Assembly: GCA_044238735.1 (NCBI GenBank)
Contig: JBIICS010000016.1
Location: 1 to 30,835 of the forward strand
From: JBIICS01 sp044238735
GTDB lineage: Bacteria; Bacteroidota; Bacteroidia; UBA4408
Direction of reading: 5' to 3'
DNA: 30,835 nt
Part shown: in pieces, positions 1 through 7,954 of the stretch
How the letters are laid out: each line of letters starts with the position of its first letter
Position numbering within the stretch: position 1 is the stretch's first letter
Translations under genes and position numbers: made by a program
Notes under the pieces: generated by a model
What the model was told of the DNA's origin: nothing
The model's input: only the letters and a program-made list of their open reading frames with translations
Database searches by the model: none

Positions 1-3000
1 GGCGTTGGAAGTGTTAACAAAAACGCACCATTTGTGATACAACAATATTATGGTGTGATGTCTTTAGTTTGTCTTCTCATGACTACTGCTTTTATGAATG
101 CAACAGCTAATCGAGATTTTCAATTTGGTATGTATCAGTTCGTGTTCAGTTCCCCTATCAGGCAGTGGCATTATTTCTTTGGAAAATTTACAGGAGCATT
201 AATTATTTCTGTTATCCCTTTATTTGGTATATCGCTAGGCGCCATTTTAGGGCCCTTGATGCCTTGGGCAGATCCGGCCCGAAGCGGCCCGGTTTATTTA
301 TCCGGACATATCAATGGAATCTTATGCTATGCTATTCCAAATACAATCATTGCCGGAGTAATCATTTTCAGCCTGGCTATTTTATACAGAAGTGCTATTG
401 TTTCGTTTGTAGGTGCCATATTGGTGCTAGTGTTATACGGTATAGCATCAGGATTTATTAAGGATATTGAAAAAGAATGGCTATCTGTAATCCTGGATCC
501 TTTTGGGTTTAGACCTGCAGGAGTAATATCAAAATATTTTACTGTTAACGAAAAAAATACTGCTGCAGTTCCGCTTGTAGGTTGGCTCTTGTTAAATCGA
601 TTGGTTTGGATAGGAATATCGATTTTTGTTATTGCAATTTCCTATTTGCGTTTTTCTTTTAGCAGCAGGAGGGAAAAAAGTTCCTCCGCTAAAATCATAG
701 AAAATAAGAAGGACGAGCTAATAATTGAGCCTAAATGGGACCCGAATATTAAAACATCTTATTTACCAATAAAATCTCTTTTTCATAATATCCTTTTTGA
801 AACAAAAGCAATTTTGATTAATCCAACTTTTATTATCATCTCATTTATTGGGTTAATTAATTTAATTGTGAATCTGGCCAGTTCTACCGAAAACTATGGA
901 ACCAACCAATATCCGGTAACTTACGATGTGGTAGATGCTATAAGGGGTTCTTTTTATATTTACCTTGTAGCAATAATAACTTTTTACAGTGGCGTGTTGG
1001 TATGGAAGGAGAGAGATTCTGCAATTAGTGATATTATAGATGCCACGCCAGTAAAATCCTCTATACTCTTTGTTTCCAAATTATCGGCTTTAATATTTTC
1101 AATTTTAGCTGTATTAATGAGTGCAATTTTATTGGGGTGTATCGCACAAATCTTGTATGGATATTCACGTTTTCAAATAGATGTTTATATTAAAAGTCTT
1201 TTGCTAATAGATCTTTTAAGTTTTGTTTATCTTATAGTGATGGCCTTATTTTTTCATTATATAATAAACAACAGATATATCGCCTATTTTACATTTGTAA
1301 CTTTTGTTATTTTAAATTCTTTTATCTGGCGTGTATTTGATATAGACAGCAATATGGTAAAATTTGGAGGTACACCTAATGTTACCTATTCTGATATGAA
1401 CGGATTTGGACCGTTTGTTAAATCAATTGTTTGGTTTAACCTGTATTGGATTTTAGCTTCCATATTAATCTGTTTTCTTGTCTATGGTCTTTTTATTCGA
1501 GGTAGAGAACTTCATTTTAAGAAGCGATTAACTATTTCATTTTCTACTTTTAAGCAAAATAAAATCGTTATTGGCGTTTTCTTTTTATTGTTTATACTTT
1601 GCGCCTCTTTTGTTTATTACAATACAAAGGTTTTAAATAAATACATCAGTAGCGATGAGACAGAAAGAAGGCAAATTCAATATGAAAAGCTTTTTAAAAA
1701 ATATGAAAATTTAGCTCAACCTAAAATCGTAAAAGTAAAATATACTATTGACCTACTTCCTTATGAAAGGAGTATGATTGCGAAAAGTGAATTATGGTTG
1801 AAAAACAAGACTAAAGAAAAGATTAAAGAGTTACATTTTACAATGCCACCAACTATAGATAGTGTAACAATGGAGGTAGAAGATTCAGAATTGAAGTTAA
1901 GAGATCGTGAATTGGGCTACCGAATTTATAAATTAAATAACGAACTTCTTCCGGGAGATTCCATGCAAGTGAAGGTTACTTCTATATTCAGTAACAATGG
2001 ATTTGAGAATGAAGTTAGTTTTACATCTATTACTCAAAACGGCACTTTTTTTAATGAAACTGATATAGTTCCGGGTATTGGATACAATAATCAATTTGAA
2101 ATTTCTGACAAAAACAAAAGAAATAAACTTGGTTTAGCTAAAAAGAAAAGGTCTGTACCCCTTAATGAATTAGATTCTGTGGCCAGAATGAAAAGCTATG
2201 TGGTACAAGATGCCGATTGGGTTGAGGTGGAAACGATTATAAGCACTGCTGATGATCAAATTGCAGTAGCGCCCGGGAGTCTTCTTAAGCAGTGGAAGCA
2301 AAATGGAAAATCATACTATCATTACAAGTTAGATAAAGCGTCATTAAATTTCTATTCCTTCATTTCAGCAAAATATGAAGTTGCACGAAAAAAATTCAAT
2401 GGGATTGATATAGAAGTATATTATAGCAAAGAGCATGCTTATAATGTTCCTAATATGCTTACTTCGGTAGAGAAGTCGTTGGATTATTACATCCGTAATT
2501 TTGGACCTTATTATCATAAGCAGGCAAGAATCATTGAGTTTCCTAGATATGGATCTTTTGCTCAGGCTTTTCCCGGAACGATGCCCTATAGTGAGGGGAT
2601 AGGATTCATTATGGATTTAAGAGAAGTAAAAAACGACGACATAGATTTGGTCTTTTATGTGGTAGCCCACGAGATGGGACATCAATATTGGGCGCATCAA
2701 TTATGTGGAGCATCCATGCAGGGAAGTGAATGGTTAAGTGAAGGTTTTGCTCAATATTCTGCTTTAATGGTTATGGAAAAAGAATATGGAAAGGATAAAA
2801 TGAAAAAGTTTCTGAATTATGAGATGAACGGATATCTTACCGGGAGAAGTAATGAATTTGAAGCAGAAAGGCCTATTTATAAAACCGAAAATCAGCCATA
2901 CATACATTATCAAAAAGCAAGTGTTGCAATGTATTATTTAAAAGAAATGATTGGCGAACAAAATGTAAATAGGGCCTTGCAATCATTATTAAATGAATTT

Positions 3001-3447
3001 GCCTTAAAGGAACCTCCTTATGCAACCTCAATTAATGCTCTTAGGGCCTTAAAAAGAGTTACTCCCGATTCTCTTCAATACATAGTAAGTGATTTGTTTG
3101 AAAATATTACATTATTTTCTAATCGTATACAGTCTTGTACTTTCAAGAAAATAAATAAGGAATACGAGGTTACAATAAATGTAATAACAGAAAAATTTCT
3201 GGCCGATAGCCTTGGAAAAGAAAAATCGATTCCGGTAAACGATTTCATAGATTTAGTTATTATTGGAGAAAAGAATATTGCAACCAACTCCGATAACATA
3301 TTGCTTAGGAAACGTATTAAGTTTAAGGGTAGAGAAAATAAATTTATTTTTTATGTAAAAGAATTACCTTTAAAAGCAGGTATTGATCCCTATAATTTTT
3401 TGGTAGATCGTTTACCGGATGACAACATTAAAATAATGAATAACTAA
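1..3447 (+). CDS. ABC-2 type permease fused to M1-family metallopeptidase (5' partial)
   Basis: The frame is open to the left edge, so the GTG at 34 is not a proven start and the gene is truncated. The N-terminal half is membrane protein: hydrophobic segments in roughly residues 1-210, a soluble linker, then a second group in roughly 255-535, consistent with two ABC-2 permease halves. The C-terminal part is an M1-like peptidase with zinc motif HEMGH at residues 879-883 (counted from the GTG), followed by SEG about 20 residues later. The exopeptidase motif GXMEN is replaced by GTMPYSEG. This fusion is a recognised family in Bacteroidota, usually encoded next to an ABC ATPase, which would lie upstream outside the window. 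The substrate is unknown. The family call is secure; peptidase activity is inferred from the zinc ligands. Confidence 0.88.
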   Translation, partial: GVGSVNKNAPFVIQQYYGVMSLVCLLMTTAFMNATANRDFQFGMYQFVFSSPIRQWHYFFGKFTGALIISVIPLFGISLGAILGPLMPWADPARSGPVYLSGHINGILCYAIPNTIIAGVIIFSLAILYRSAIVSFVGAILVLVLYGIASGFIKDIEKEWLSVILDPFGFRPAGVISKYFTVNEKNTAAVPLVGWLLLNRLVWIGISIFVIAISYLRFSFSSRREKSSSAKIIENKKDELIIEPKWDPNIKTSYLPIKSLFHNILFETKAILINPTFIIISFIGLINLIVNLASSTENYGTNQYPVTYDVVDAIRGSFYIYLVAIITFYSGVLVWKERDSAISDIIDATPVKSSILFVSKLSALIFSILAVLMSAILLGCIAQILYGYSRFQIDVYIKSLLLIDLLSFVYLIVMALFFHYIINNRYIAYFTFVTFVILNSFIWRVFDIDSNMVKFGGTPNVTYSDMNGFGPFVKSIVWFNLYWILASILICFLVYGLFIRGRELHFKKRLTISFSTFKQNKIVIGVFFLLFILCASFVYYNTKVLNKYISSDETERRQIQYEKLFKKYENLAQPKIVKVKYTIDLLPYERSMIAKSELWLKNKTKEKIKELHFTMPPTIDSVTMEVEDSELKLRDRELGYRIYKLNNELLPGDSMQVKVTSIFSNNGFENEVSFTSITQNGTFFNETDIVPGIGYNNQFEISDKNKRNKLGLAKKKRSVPLNELDSVARMKSYVVQDADWVEVETIISTADDQIAVAPGSLLKQWKQNGKSYYHYKLDKASLNFYSFISAKYEVARKKFNGIDIEVYYSKEHAYNVPNMLTSVEKSLDYYIRNFGPYYHKQARIIEFPRYGSFAQAFPGTMPYSEGIGFIMDLREVKNDDIDLVFYVVAHEMGHQYWAHQLCGASMQGSEWLSEGFAQYSALMVMEKEYGKDKMKKFLNYEMNGYLTGRSNEFEAERPIYKTENQPYIHYQKASVAMYYLKEMIGEQNVNRALQSLLNEFALKEPPYATSINALRALKRVTPDSLQYIVSDLFENITLFSNRIQSCTFKKINKEYEVTINVITEKFLADSLGKEKSIPVNDFIDLVIIGEKNIATNSDNILLRKRIKFKGRENKFIFYVKELPLKAGIDPYNFLVDRLPDDNIKIMNN

Positions 3448-3634
3448 CTTTAGAATTAAATAGGAGAGTATAGCGCTAGATGGAATTAACTCTGAATTAA
3501 TCATAAATTAACGGTGGGGGCAATAATGTTAAACCGTTATAATTATTGTAGATGCTTTTGGATTTTTTTAGACAGTCACTCTGCGGAGAGAGAGATACTC
3601 ATACCGCATACGCTATTTTACTGATTATCGATTA

Positions 3635-3709
3635 GTTGACTTTTTTCATGACGCGTCAACGTCACAAGTTGCAAAATGTTTTTTGGCAGGGCGACCGTGA
3701 GTGCCAAAA
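3635..3709. repeat. Cluster of inverted repeats in the 3448-3784 gap
   Basis: The 337-bp gap between the permease-peptidase gene and fic has no convincing gene. It contains three dyads packed together: gttgac (3635-3640) with gtcaac (3655-3660); the perfect palindrome tgacgcgtca (3649-3658); and ttttggca (3681-3688) with tgccaaaa (3702-3709), separated by 13 bp. The stretch looks richer in G+C than its surroundings. It could be an element end, recombinase binding sites or a copy of an interspersed repeat; the sequence alone does not decide. Confidence 0.5.
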
Positions 3710-3784
3710 TCCCTTTTACAACGGTTCAAATTGAGAAACAATCCCGAACCTAAACAACAAAATTTTGATTTATTTTCATTCTTA

Positions 3785-4825
3785 TCAAACCACAAAATAC
3801 CCTGTCGATTTACCCTGTCCCTCTTTTGTGATGGTTCCTTTTAAAACTAATTCAGCCAAAGATTTCTTTACGGTTGGTAAAGCCATGTCAAGTTTCTTAG
3901 CTATCTCGCTGGATCCGCATCCTGCGTGGTTTTGAATAAAGAATAAAATGCGTTTCTCTCGTTGTGAAATGGGCTGTTCTGTTTTGCGTTCTTCTAATTT
4001 AACCAGCAACTGCTCCTGTATGTTTATCAAACAACTGATAAAGAAAGTAAGCCAGTCTGTAACATTTTCACCTGGTCTGTTTCGCTGCGTTTGCATGAGC
4101 ACTTTGTAATACTCCGATTTTCTACTTTCAATTTCATGCTCAAAACTAACATATTGAATCCATGAATAACCATTTTTCAAAAGCAGTAAACTACCCAATA
4201 ATCTGCTTAATCTTCCATTGCCATCTTGAAATGGATGGATGCTTAAAAATTCGTAAACAAATAAAGCTGCCTTAACCAAAGGAATTGTTTCCTTGTCTGA
4301 ATTGTGCCATTCAAACAACTGCATCATGGCATCTTGTGTGTCTATTCCTGGTTCAGCTGTTCTAAATACAATTTGCTTTGTACCATCCACCAAATTAGCT
4401 TCTACGGCATTACTCACTTGCTTGTAGTTTCCTTTATGCCAGGCATCTTTATCGCCATGCAGCATCAATATTTTATGTAAGTTTTTTATTTGACTTTCAG
4501 AAATACTGATGGATTGATAGTTTTCAGCAATCGTATCTAAAGCTTCGAAATAACCAATTACTTCTTGCTCGTCTCTTTCTTCTAATTTGGAAATAGACAA
4601 TTTTTCAATCAAAACAGCTACTTCATCATCCGTCATGTTTGAACCCTCAATCCTGGTTGAAGCCCCTACACTTCTTACCGTGGCAATGGATTTTAATTGT
4701 TTCAAAGAAGCGCCTTCACGCTTTTCAATAGTTGCCCAGGTAGCATCAAATCTGTCTATTTTACTTAATTCAGTCATGAGTTTCATACCCAAATCAAGCT
4801 TCAATGTATGGATTAGTATACTCAT
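3785..4825 (-). CDS. Fic-family AMP-transferase with C-terminal winged helix
   Basis: Fic enzymes transfer AMP from ATP to target hydroxyl groups. The active-site loop HPFQDGNGR is intact. An N-terminal STRIEG fits the autoinhibitory [S/T]xxxE[G/N] motif, so this is a class II Fic that should be self-inhibited. The last ~65 residues, after SQREKRIL, look like a winged helix (SSEIAKKLDMALPTVKKSL), suggesting DNA binding. The frame extends to an ATG at 4873, but that would put coding sequence over a promoter and a duplicated operator, so I start at ATG 4825; ATG 4786 (MKLMTEL) is also plausible. The gene lies alone beside an integrase remnant and tRNA-Ser, suggesting it arrived horizontally. 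No toxin-antitoxin partner gene is visible. Confidence 0.9.
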   Translation of the reverse strand: MSILIHTLKLDLGMKLMTELSKIDRFDATWATIEKREGASLKQLKSIATVRSVGASTRIEGSNMTDDEVAVLIEKLSISKLEERDEQEVIGYFEALDTIAENYQSISISESQIKNLHKILMLHGDKDAWHKGNYKQVSNAVEANLVDGTKQIVFRTAEPGIDTQDAMMQLFEWHNSDKETIPLVKAALFVYEFLSIHPFQDGNGRLSRLLGSLLLLKNGYSWIQYVSFEHEIESRKSEYYKVLMQTQRNRPGENVTDWLTFFISCLINIQEQLLVKLEERKTEQPISQREKRILFFIQNHAGCGSSEIAKKLDMALPTVKKSLAELVLKGTITKEGQGKSTGYFVV

Positions 4826-4911
4826 AAAATATCCGTATTTATTCGCAAATATACGAAAACATATCCGATTCAAATAAATAAAATATCCGTATTTATCCGT
4901 AATTATACGAA
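4824..4911. promoter_or_regulatory. Duplicated 34-bp operator-like repeat at the fic promoter
   Basis: Positions 4824-4857 and 4878-4911 are direct copies with 31 of 34 bases identical and a 54-bp offset. Each contains the dyad cgtat-N12-atacg (4834-4855 and 4888-4909). A perfect palindrome gatacgtatc follows at 4916-4925 and carries the same half-sites. Copy 1 covers the -7 box; copy 2 lies just upstream of the -33 box. This is the layout of a repressor operator. The winged helix of Fic itself is an obvious candidate to bind it; that is inference. Confidence 0.6.
4846..4873 (-). promoter_or_regulatory. Promoter of the fic gene
   Basis: On the minus strand TATATTTG (4853-4846) matches the Bacteroidota -7 box TAnnTTTG. 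A TTG at 4873-4871 lies 17 bp upstream, as expected for the -33 box. Transcription would start near 4839, downstream of the alternative fic ATG at 4873, which argues against that start. Confidence 0.6.
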
Positions 4912-5057
4912 TTTTGATACGTATCGTTTAAATGCTTTCCAATACTAAATGTGGCTCTTTTACCATTTAGTGTAATTCTACAGTAAATAGGTGTTTTTCC
5001 ATTTTTTAATTCTTTTTCTTTTGGTAAATAAAATAAGACATTGTAGTTCTCAATCAT
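4893..5057 (-). pseudogene. Remnant of a phage-type tyrosine integrase (N-terminal arm-binding domain only)
   Basis: A 54-codon frame from ATG 5057 reads like the N-terminus of Bacteroidota phage/transposon integrases, with the typical NGKTPIYCRITLNGKRATF followed by SIGKHLND. This matches the arm-DNA-binding domain, in which a small beta sheet with an IYxRI core precedes the SAM-like and catalytic domains. Similarity stops after about 46 codons. The last codons run into the fic operator copy and end in TAA. No catalytic domain (R...HxxR...Y) follows in any frame I checked down to 3448. It is therefore a broken gene, truncated by a deletion or by acquisition of the fic unit. The assignment rests on pattern recognition over about 45 residues. 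Confidence 0.6.
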
Positions 5058-5088
5058 AAAATTAGTTCTATAGTTTATGAAGAGTTAA

Positions 5089-5124
5089 AAGACACCAGTT
5101 TTTTTACTTGCCATGAGGTGTCTT
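5089..5124. repeat. Inverted repeat between integrase remnant and tRNA-Ser
   Basis: aagacacc (5089-5096) and ggtgtctt (5117-5124) form a perfect 8-bp dyad with a 20-bp spacer, upstream of the integrase remnant. Integrase arm sites or a regulatory hairpin are both possible. Confidence 0.35.
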
Positions 5125-5181
5125 GATGGTATTTTTAAGGCTTAAAAGATGCCCAAAAAGGGGTGCTAATACCTAAAATAA

Positions 5182-5209
5182 AAAAGGTCTAAGTAAACTT
5201 AGACCTTTT
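5182..5209 (-). terminator. Intrinsic terminator of tRNA-Ser
   Basis: A perfect 12-bp stem (5182-5193 with 5198-5209) with a 4-nt loop lies just past the tRNA 3' end. On the minus strand it is followed by a T-rich run. Confidence 0.8.
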
Positions 5210-5212
5210 AAG

Positions 5213-5297
5213 CGGAGAGAGAGGGATTCGAACCCCCGGAGGTTTAACCCTCAACGGTTTTCAAGACCGCCGCAATCGACCACTCTGCCATCTCTCC
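5213..5297 (-). tRNA. tRNA-Ser (anticodon UGA)
   Basis: The minus strand folds as a class II tRNA of 85 nt. The acceptor stem is GGAGAGA with TCTCTCC and the discriminator is G, as in serine tRNAs. The anticodon loop CTTGAAA has anticodon TGA. A long variable arm is present, and the T arm is GGGGG-TTCGAAT-CCCTC. CCA is not encoded; the next bases are CTT. It is the likely integration target for the neighbouring remnant. Confidence 0.95.
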
Positions 5298-5302
5298 GGG
5301 GG

Positions 5303-5332
5303 CAAAAGTACAATTTTTTTTAACTCAACAAA
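5303..5332 (-). promoter_or_regulatory. Promoter of tRNA-Ser
   Basis: Minus-strand TACTTTTG (5310-5303) fits TAnnTTTG exactly. TTTG at 5332-5329 lies 18 bp upstream as the -33 box. The tRNA begins six bases past the -7 box, so the transcript would have almost no leader. Confidence 0.7.
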
Positions 5333-5428
5333 GCAATCCAAAAAAAAATAAACTATACCCTTTTTATTACTAAATTTACTTGTTATACAAGTGGTAATAA
5401 TATTCTTTATTCGTGTAAACAATTTAAA

Positions 5429-6892
5429 ATGAGAAAGTTAATACTAACATTTTATAGTTTGTTTTTGATTATAGGGGCGTTAACGGCTAAAAGCCTTACC
5501 GCTTACTTTAATTATGGTGTTTTTAATAACCCTACCGGAAGCCCATATCTGGAAACTTATTTATCCTTTATTGGTTCTTCTCTGGAAATAAAAAAATTGG
5601 GCCCAAATAAATCTGTTGGAAAGGTTGAGGTTGAATTCACATTTACACATAACGGTAATGTGATTAATGGGATGAAATACACTATAGATAGCCCCGAAGG
5701 CGACTCGTTGCGTGTACCTAATTTTATAGACCAGCAACGTTTCGAATTGCCTAATGGAAAGTATGGCGTTGAGCTCGTTATTAAAGATCTTAATAATTTA
5801 ATTAATAAACCATTTATAGGTAAGGATACTATTGAGATTGATTTCAATCAACAGTTTATTAGCACTTCAAGTATTCAACTTGTAGAAAATTACACGAAAT
5901 CAGGATCTACCACTGTGCTCAGTAAATCGGGTTATGATTTAATTCCTTATGTAGCTAATTTTTATCCCGATAATTTTAATAAGTTGATTTTTTACTCGGA
6001 GACTTATTTTACCGATAAAATAATTCCGGCTAGCGATCCTTTGGTTATGACAGCCTATATTGCATCCTATGAGACGGGCTCTAAAATGAACGATTTTGCA
6101 ACATTCTTTAAAACGACTCCTAAATCGGTTATTGTTTGTTTTAATGAGTTTAATATTACCGAACTACCTACCGGAAATTATTATTTGGTAAACGAATTAA
6201 AAGATAAAAGTAATAAGACACTGGTAGTTAAGAAGGTTTTTTTCCAACGTAATAATCCAAAATATCAAATTAAAAATGAGGATTTGGCCAGTATTAATAT
6301 CGAGAAAAGTTTTGTAGAACAAATTGAAAATCCGGATTCATTAAAAGAATACATACGATGTTTAAGACCCATCGCCAACCAGCTGGAAGTAAATTTTATT
6401 ACTAAAGAATTACCAAAAGTGGATTTTAAAACCATGAAGCAATTTTTTCTTGGATTTTGGCGTCAACGAAACCAGGTAGATCCCGAAATGGCCTGGAATC
6501 TATACTACGAGAAAGTTAAATTGGTTAATGCTTCTTTTAAAACACAAATAAAAAAAGGATACATGACAGACAGGGGACGCGTGTATCTTAAATATGGCGA
6601 ACCCAATCAGATTTCTAAGTTTGAAAATGAACCTAGTTCTTATCCATACGAAATATGGCAATATTATCAGGTAAGCAATCAGCGTAATAATCGTAAATTT
6701 ATTTTTTACAATCCCGATCTTGTTACTAATGATTACACCTTGATTCATTCTGATGCATTAGGTGAAACAAGAGATGACAGATGGAGAATTCGTTTAACCA
6801 AAAGAAATAATGCTATCATAGATTTAGATCAGGATAAATCTAATGATCATTATGGAAGTAAAGTAGACGATATGTTTTCTAATCCTCGTTAG
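5429..6892 (+). CDS. GWxTD domain-containing protein, exported
   Basis: A 487-aa protein with a cleavable-looking signal peptide (basic MRK start, then a hydrophobic run to about residue 20). The C-terminal third carries the conserved core of the GWxTD family, here GYMTD at residues 377-381 followed by RGRVYLKYGEPNQI, and the typical downstream segment with YEIWQYY and FIFYNPD. The family is common in Bacteroidota and its biochemical role is not established. The upstream part looks like beta-sandwich domains. The stop codon lies two bases before the ATG of the glycosyltransferase, so the two are probably translated from one mRNA. The family call is good; function is unknown. Confidence 0.85.
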   Translation: MRKLILTFYSLFLIIGALTAKSLTAYFNYGVFNNPTGSPYLETYLSFIGSSLEIKKLGPNKSVGKVEVEFTFTHNGNVINGMKYTIDSPEGDSLRVPNFIDQQRFELPNGKYGVELVIKDLNNLINKPFIGKDTIEIDFNQQFISTSSIQLVENYTKSGSTTVLSKSGYDLIPYVANFYPDNFNKLIFYSETYFTDKIIPASDPLVMTAYIASYETGSKMNDFATFFKTTPKSVIVCFNEFNITELPTGNYYLVNELKDKSNKTLVVKKVFFQRNNPKYQIKNEDLASINIEKSFVEQIENPDSLKEYIRCLRPIANQLEVNFITKELPKVDFKTMKQFFLGFWRQRNQVDPEMAWNLYYEKVKLVNASFKTQIKKGYMTDRGRVYLKYGEPNQISKFENEPSSYPYEIWQYYQVSNQRNNRKFIFYNPDLVTNDYTLIHSDALGETRDDRWRIRLTKRNNAIIDLDQDKSNDHYGSKVDDMFSNPR

Positions 6893-6894
6893 TA

Positions 6895-7923
6895 ATGCCT
6901 AAAGTAGCTGTAGTTATTTTAAATTGGAATGGTAAAGCATTACTTCAAAAGTTTTTACCATCTGTAGTGATGCATTCTGGAGATGCTGAAATATGGGTGG
7001 CCGATAATTATTCTACAGATGATTCTTTAGATTTTGTCAAACAAAATTATCCACAAATAAAGATAGTTACCAATGCCGTAAACGGTGGATTTGCAAAGGG
7101 TTATAACGATTCTTTAAAACGCATCCCGGCTGATTATTATATTCTTCTAAATTCTGATGTGGAGGTTTGTTCGAATTGGATAAATCCGATTATACAAATG
7201 ATGGAAAATGACCATTTAATTGCAGCTTGTCAGCCCAAAATAATGGCCTATAATCAAAAGGATTATTTTGAATATGCAGGCGCTGCCGGAGGATTTATGG
7301 ACAAATATGATTATCCTTTTTGCAGAGGAAGATTGTTTGATACAGTAGAAAAGGACTTGCACCAATATGATAACATAATTGAAATTTTCTGGGCTAGCGG
7401 GGCTGCATTATTTATAAGAGCTAAATGTTTTTTTGAAGTGGATGGCTTTGATGAAATCTTTTTCTCGCACATGGAAGAGATTGATTTATGCTGGAGGTTA
7501 AAAAACAGAGGGTATAAAGTTATGTTCAATCCCTTCTCGTTAGTTTACCATGTAGGTGGAGCTACATTAGCGGCATATAATCCAAAAAAAACATACTTAA
7601 ATTTTAGAAACAATTTATTTTTGATTACCAAAAATCAATTCCAAGGCATTCTATTTTTTAATATTTTTCGTCGTTTAATTTTAGATGGAGTTGCCGGTGT
7701 TAAATATGTTTTTGAAGGAAAAGGCGCTCATTGTTTAGCTATTATAAAAGCACACTTACATTTTTATGAATTGCTGGGTTCATTTTTAGTTAAACGCAAA
7801 AATCAGAAATCACTTATTAAAATGCCCAATACGCATGGACGTTACCAAAACTGGGTGGTTTGGGAATATTTTGTGAAGGGCAAGAAAAATTTTTCGGATT
7901 TGCCTCGTGCTGGCTTCCATTAA
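6895..7923 (+). CDS. Family 2 glycosyltransferase
   Basis: A 342-aa GT-A fold transferase with no signal peptide. It starts with VAVVILNWNG, has the nucleotide-binding VADNYSTDDS (residues 35-44), and NSDVE (86-90) in the place of the metal-binding DxD. WASGAALFIR and EEIDLCWRLKNRGYK follow, which is the pattern of rhamnosyl- or polymer-type GT2 enzymes acting on cell-surface glycans. Hydrophobic residues around 245-270 may attach it to the membrane. It begins two bases after the GWxTD stop codon, suggesting translational coupling. The sugar donor and acceptor cannot be told from the sequence. Confidence 0.9.
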   Translation: MPKVAVVILNWNGKALLQKFLPSVVMHSGDAEIWVADNYSTDDSLDFVKQNYPQIKIVTNAVNGGFAKGYNDSLKRIPADYYILLNSDVEVCSNWINPIIQMMENDHLIAACQPKIMAYNQKDYFEYAGAAGGFMDKYDYPFCRGRLFDTVEKDLHQYDNIIEIFWASGAALFIRAKCFFEVDGFDEIFFSHMEEIDLCWRLKNRGYKVMFNPFSLVYHVGGATLAAYNPKKTYLNFRNNLFLITKNQFQGILFFNIFRRLILDGVAGVKYVFEGKGAHCLAIIKAHLHFYELLGSFLVKRKNQKSLIKMPNTHGRYQNWVVWEYFVKGKKNFSDLPRAGFH

Positions 7924-7954
7924 AAACAGTTCTAAACTTCTCTAATCTGTTTTT
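7922..7954. terminator. Possible bidirectional terminator between convergent genes
   Basis: aaaaacag (7922-7929) and ctgttttt (7947-7954) form an 8-bp AT-rich stem with T runs on both strands. It lies between the convergent glycosyltransferase and kinase genes and overlaps the kinase 3' end. The stem is weak in GC. Confidence 0.4.

Larger units (their letters stand above)
3583..5223. mobile_element. Candidate decayed integrative element at tRNA-Ser (att-like 12-bp direct repeats)
   Basis: The 12-mer gcggagagagag occurs at 3583-3594 and again at 5212-5223, where it is the 3' end of tRNA-Ser. Between the copies lie a Fic gene and an integrase N-terminal remnant that sits next to the tRNA. tRNA 3' ends are the usual attB of tyrosine-recombinase elements, and the integrase gene usually lies beside the tRNA-proximal att site, as here. 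The repeat is short and purine-rich, so chance is possible. No other element genes remain. The boundary is an inference. Confidence 0.4.

Noticed and set aside
3646..3787. A 47-codon open minus-strand frame through the gap after fic (containing CKRDFGTHGRPAKKH), out of frame with fic.
   Set aside because: It has no start codon in a sensible place, runs out of the fic 3' end in a shifted frame, and overlaps the palindrome cluster. It does not resemble an integrase catalytic domain.
4826..4873. Extension of the fic reading frame upstream to ATG 4873.
   Set aside because: The added codons are made of the duplicated operator and the promoter, and the start would precede the predicted transcription start.
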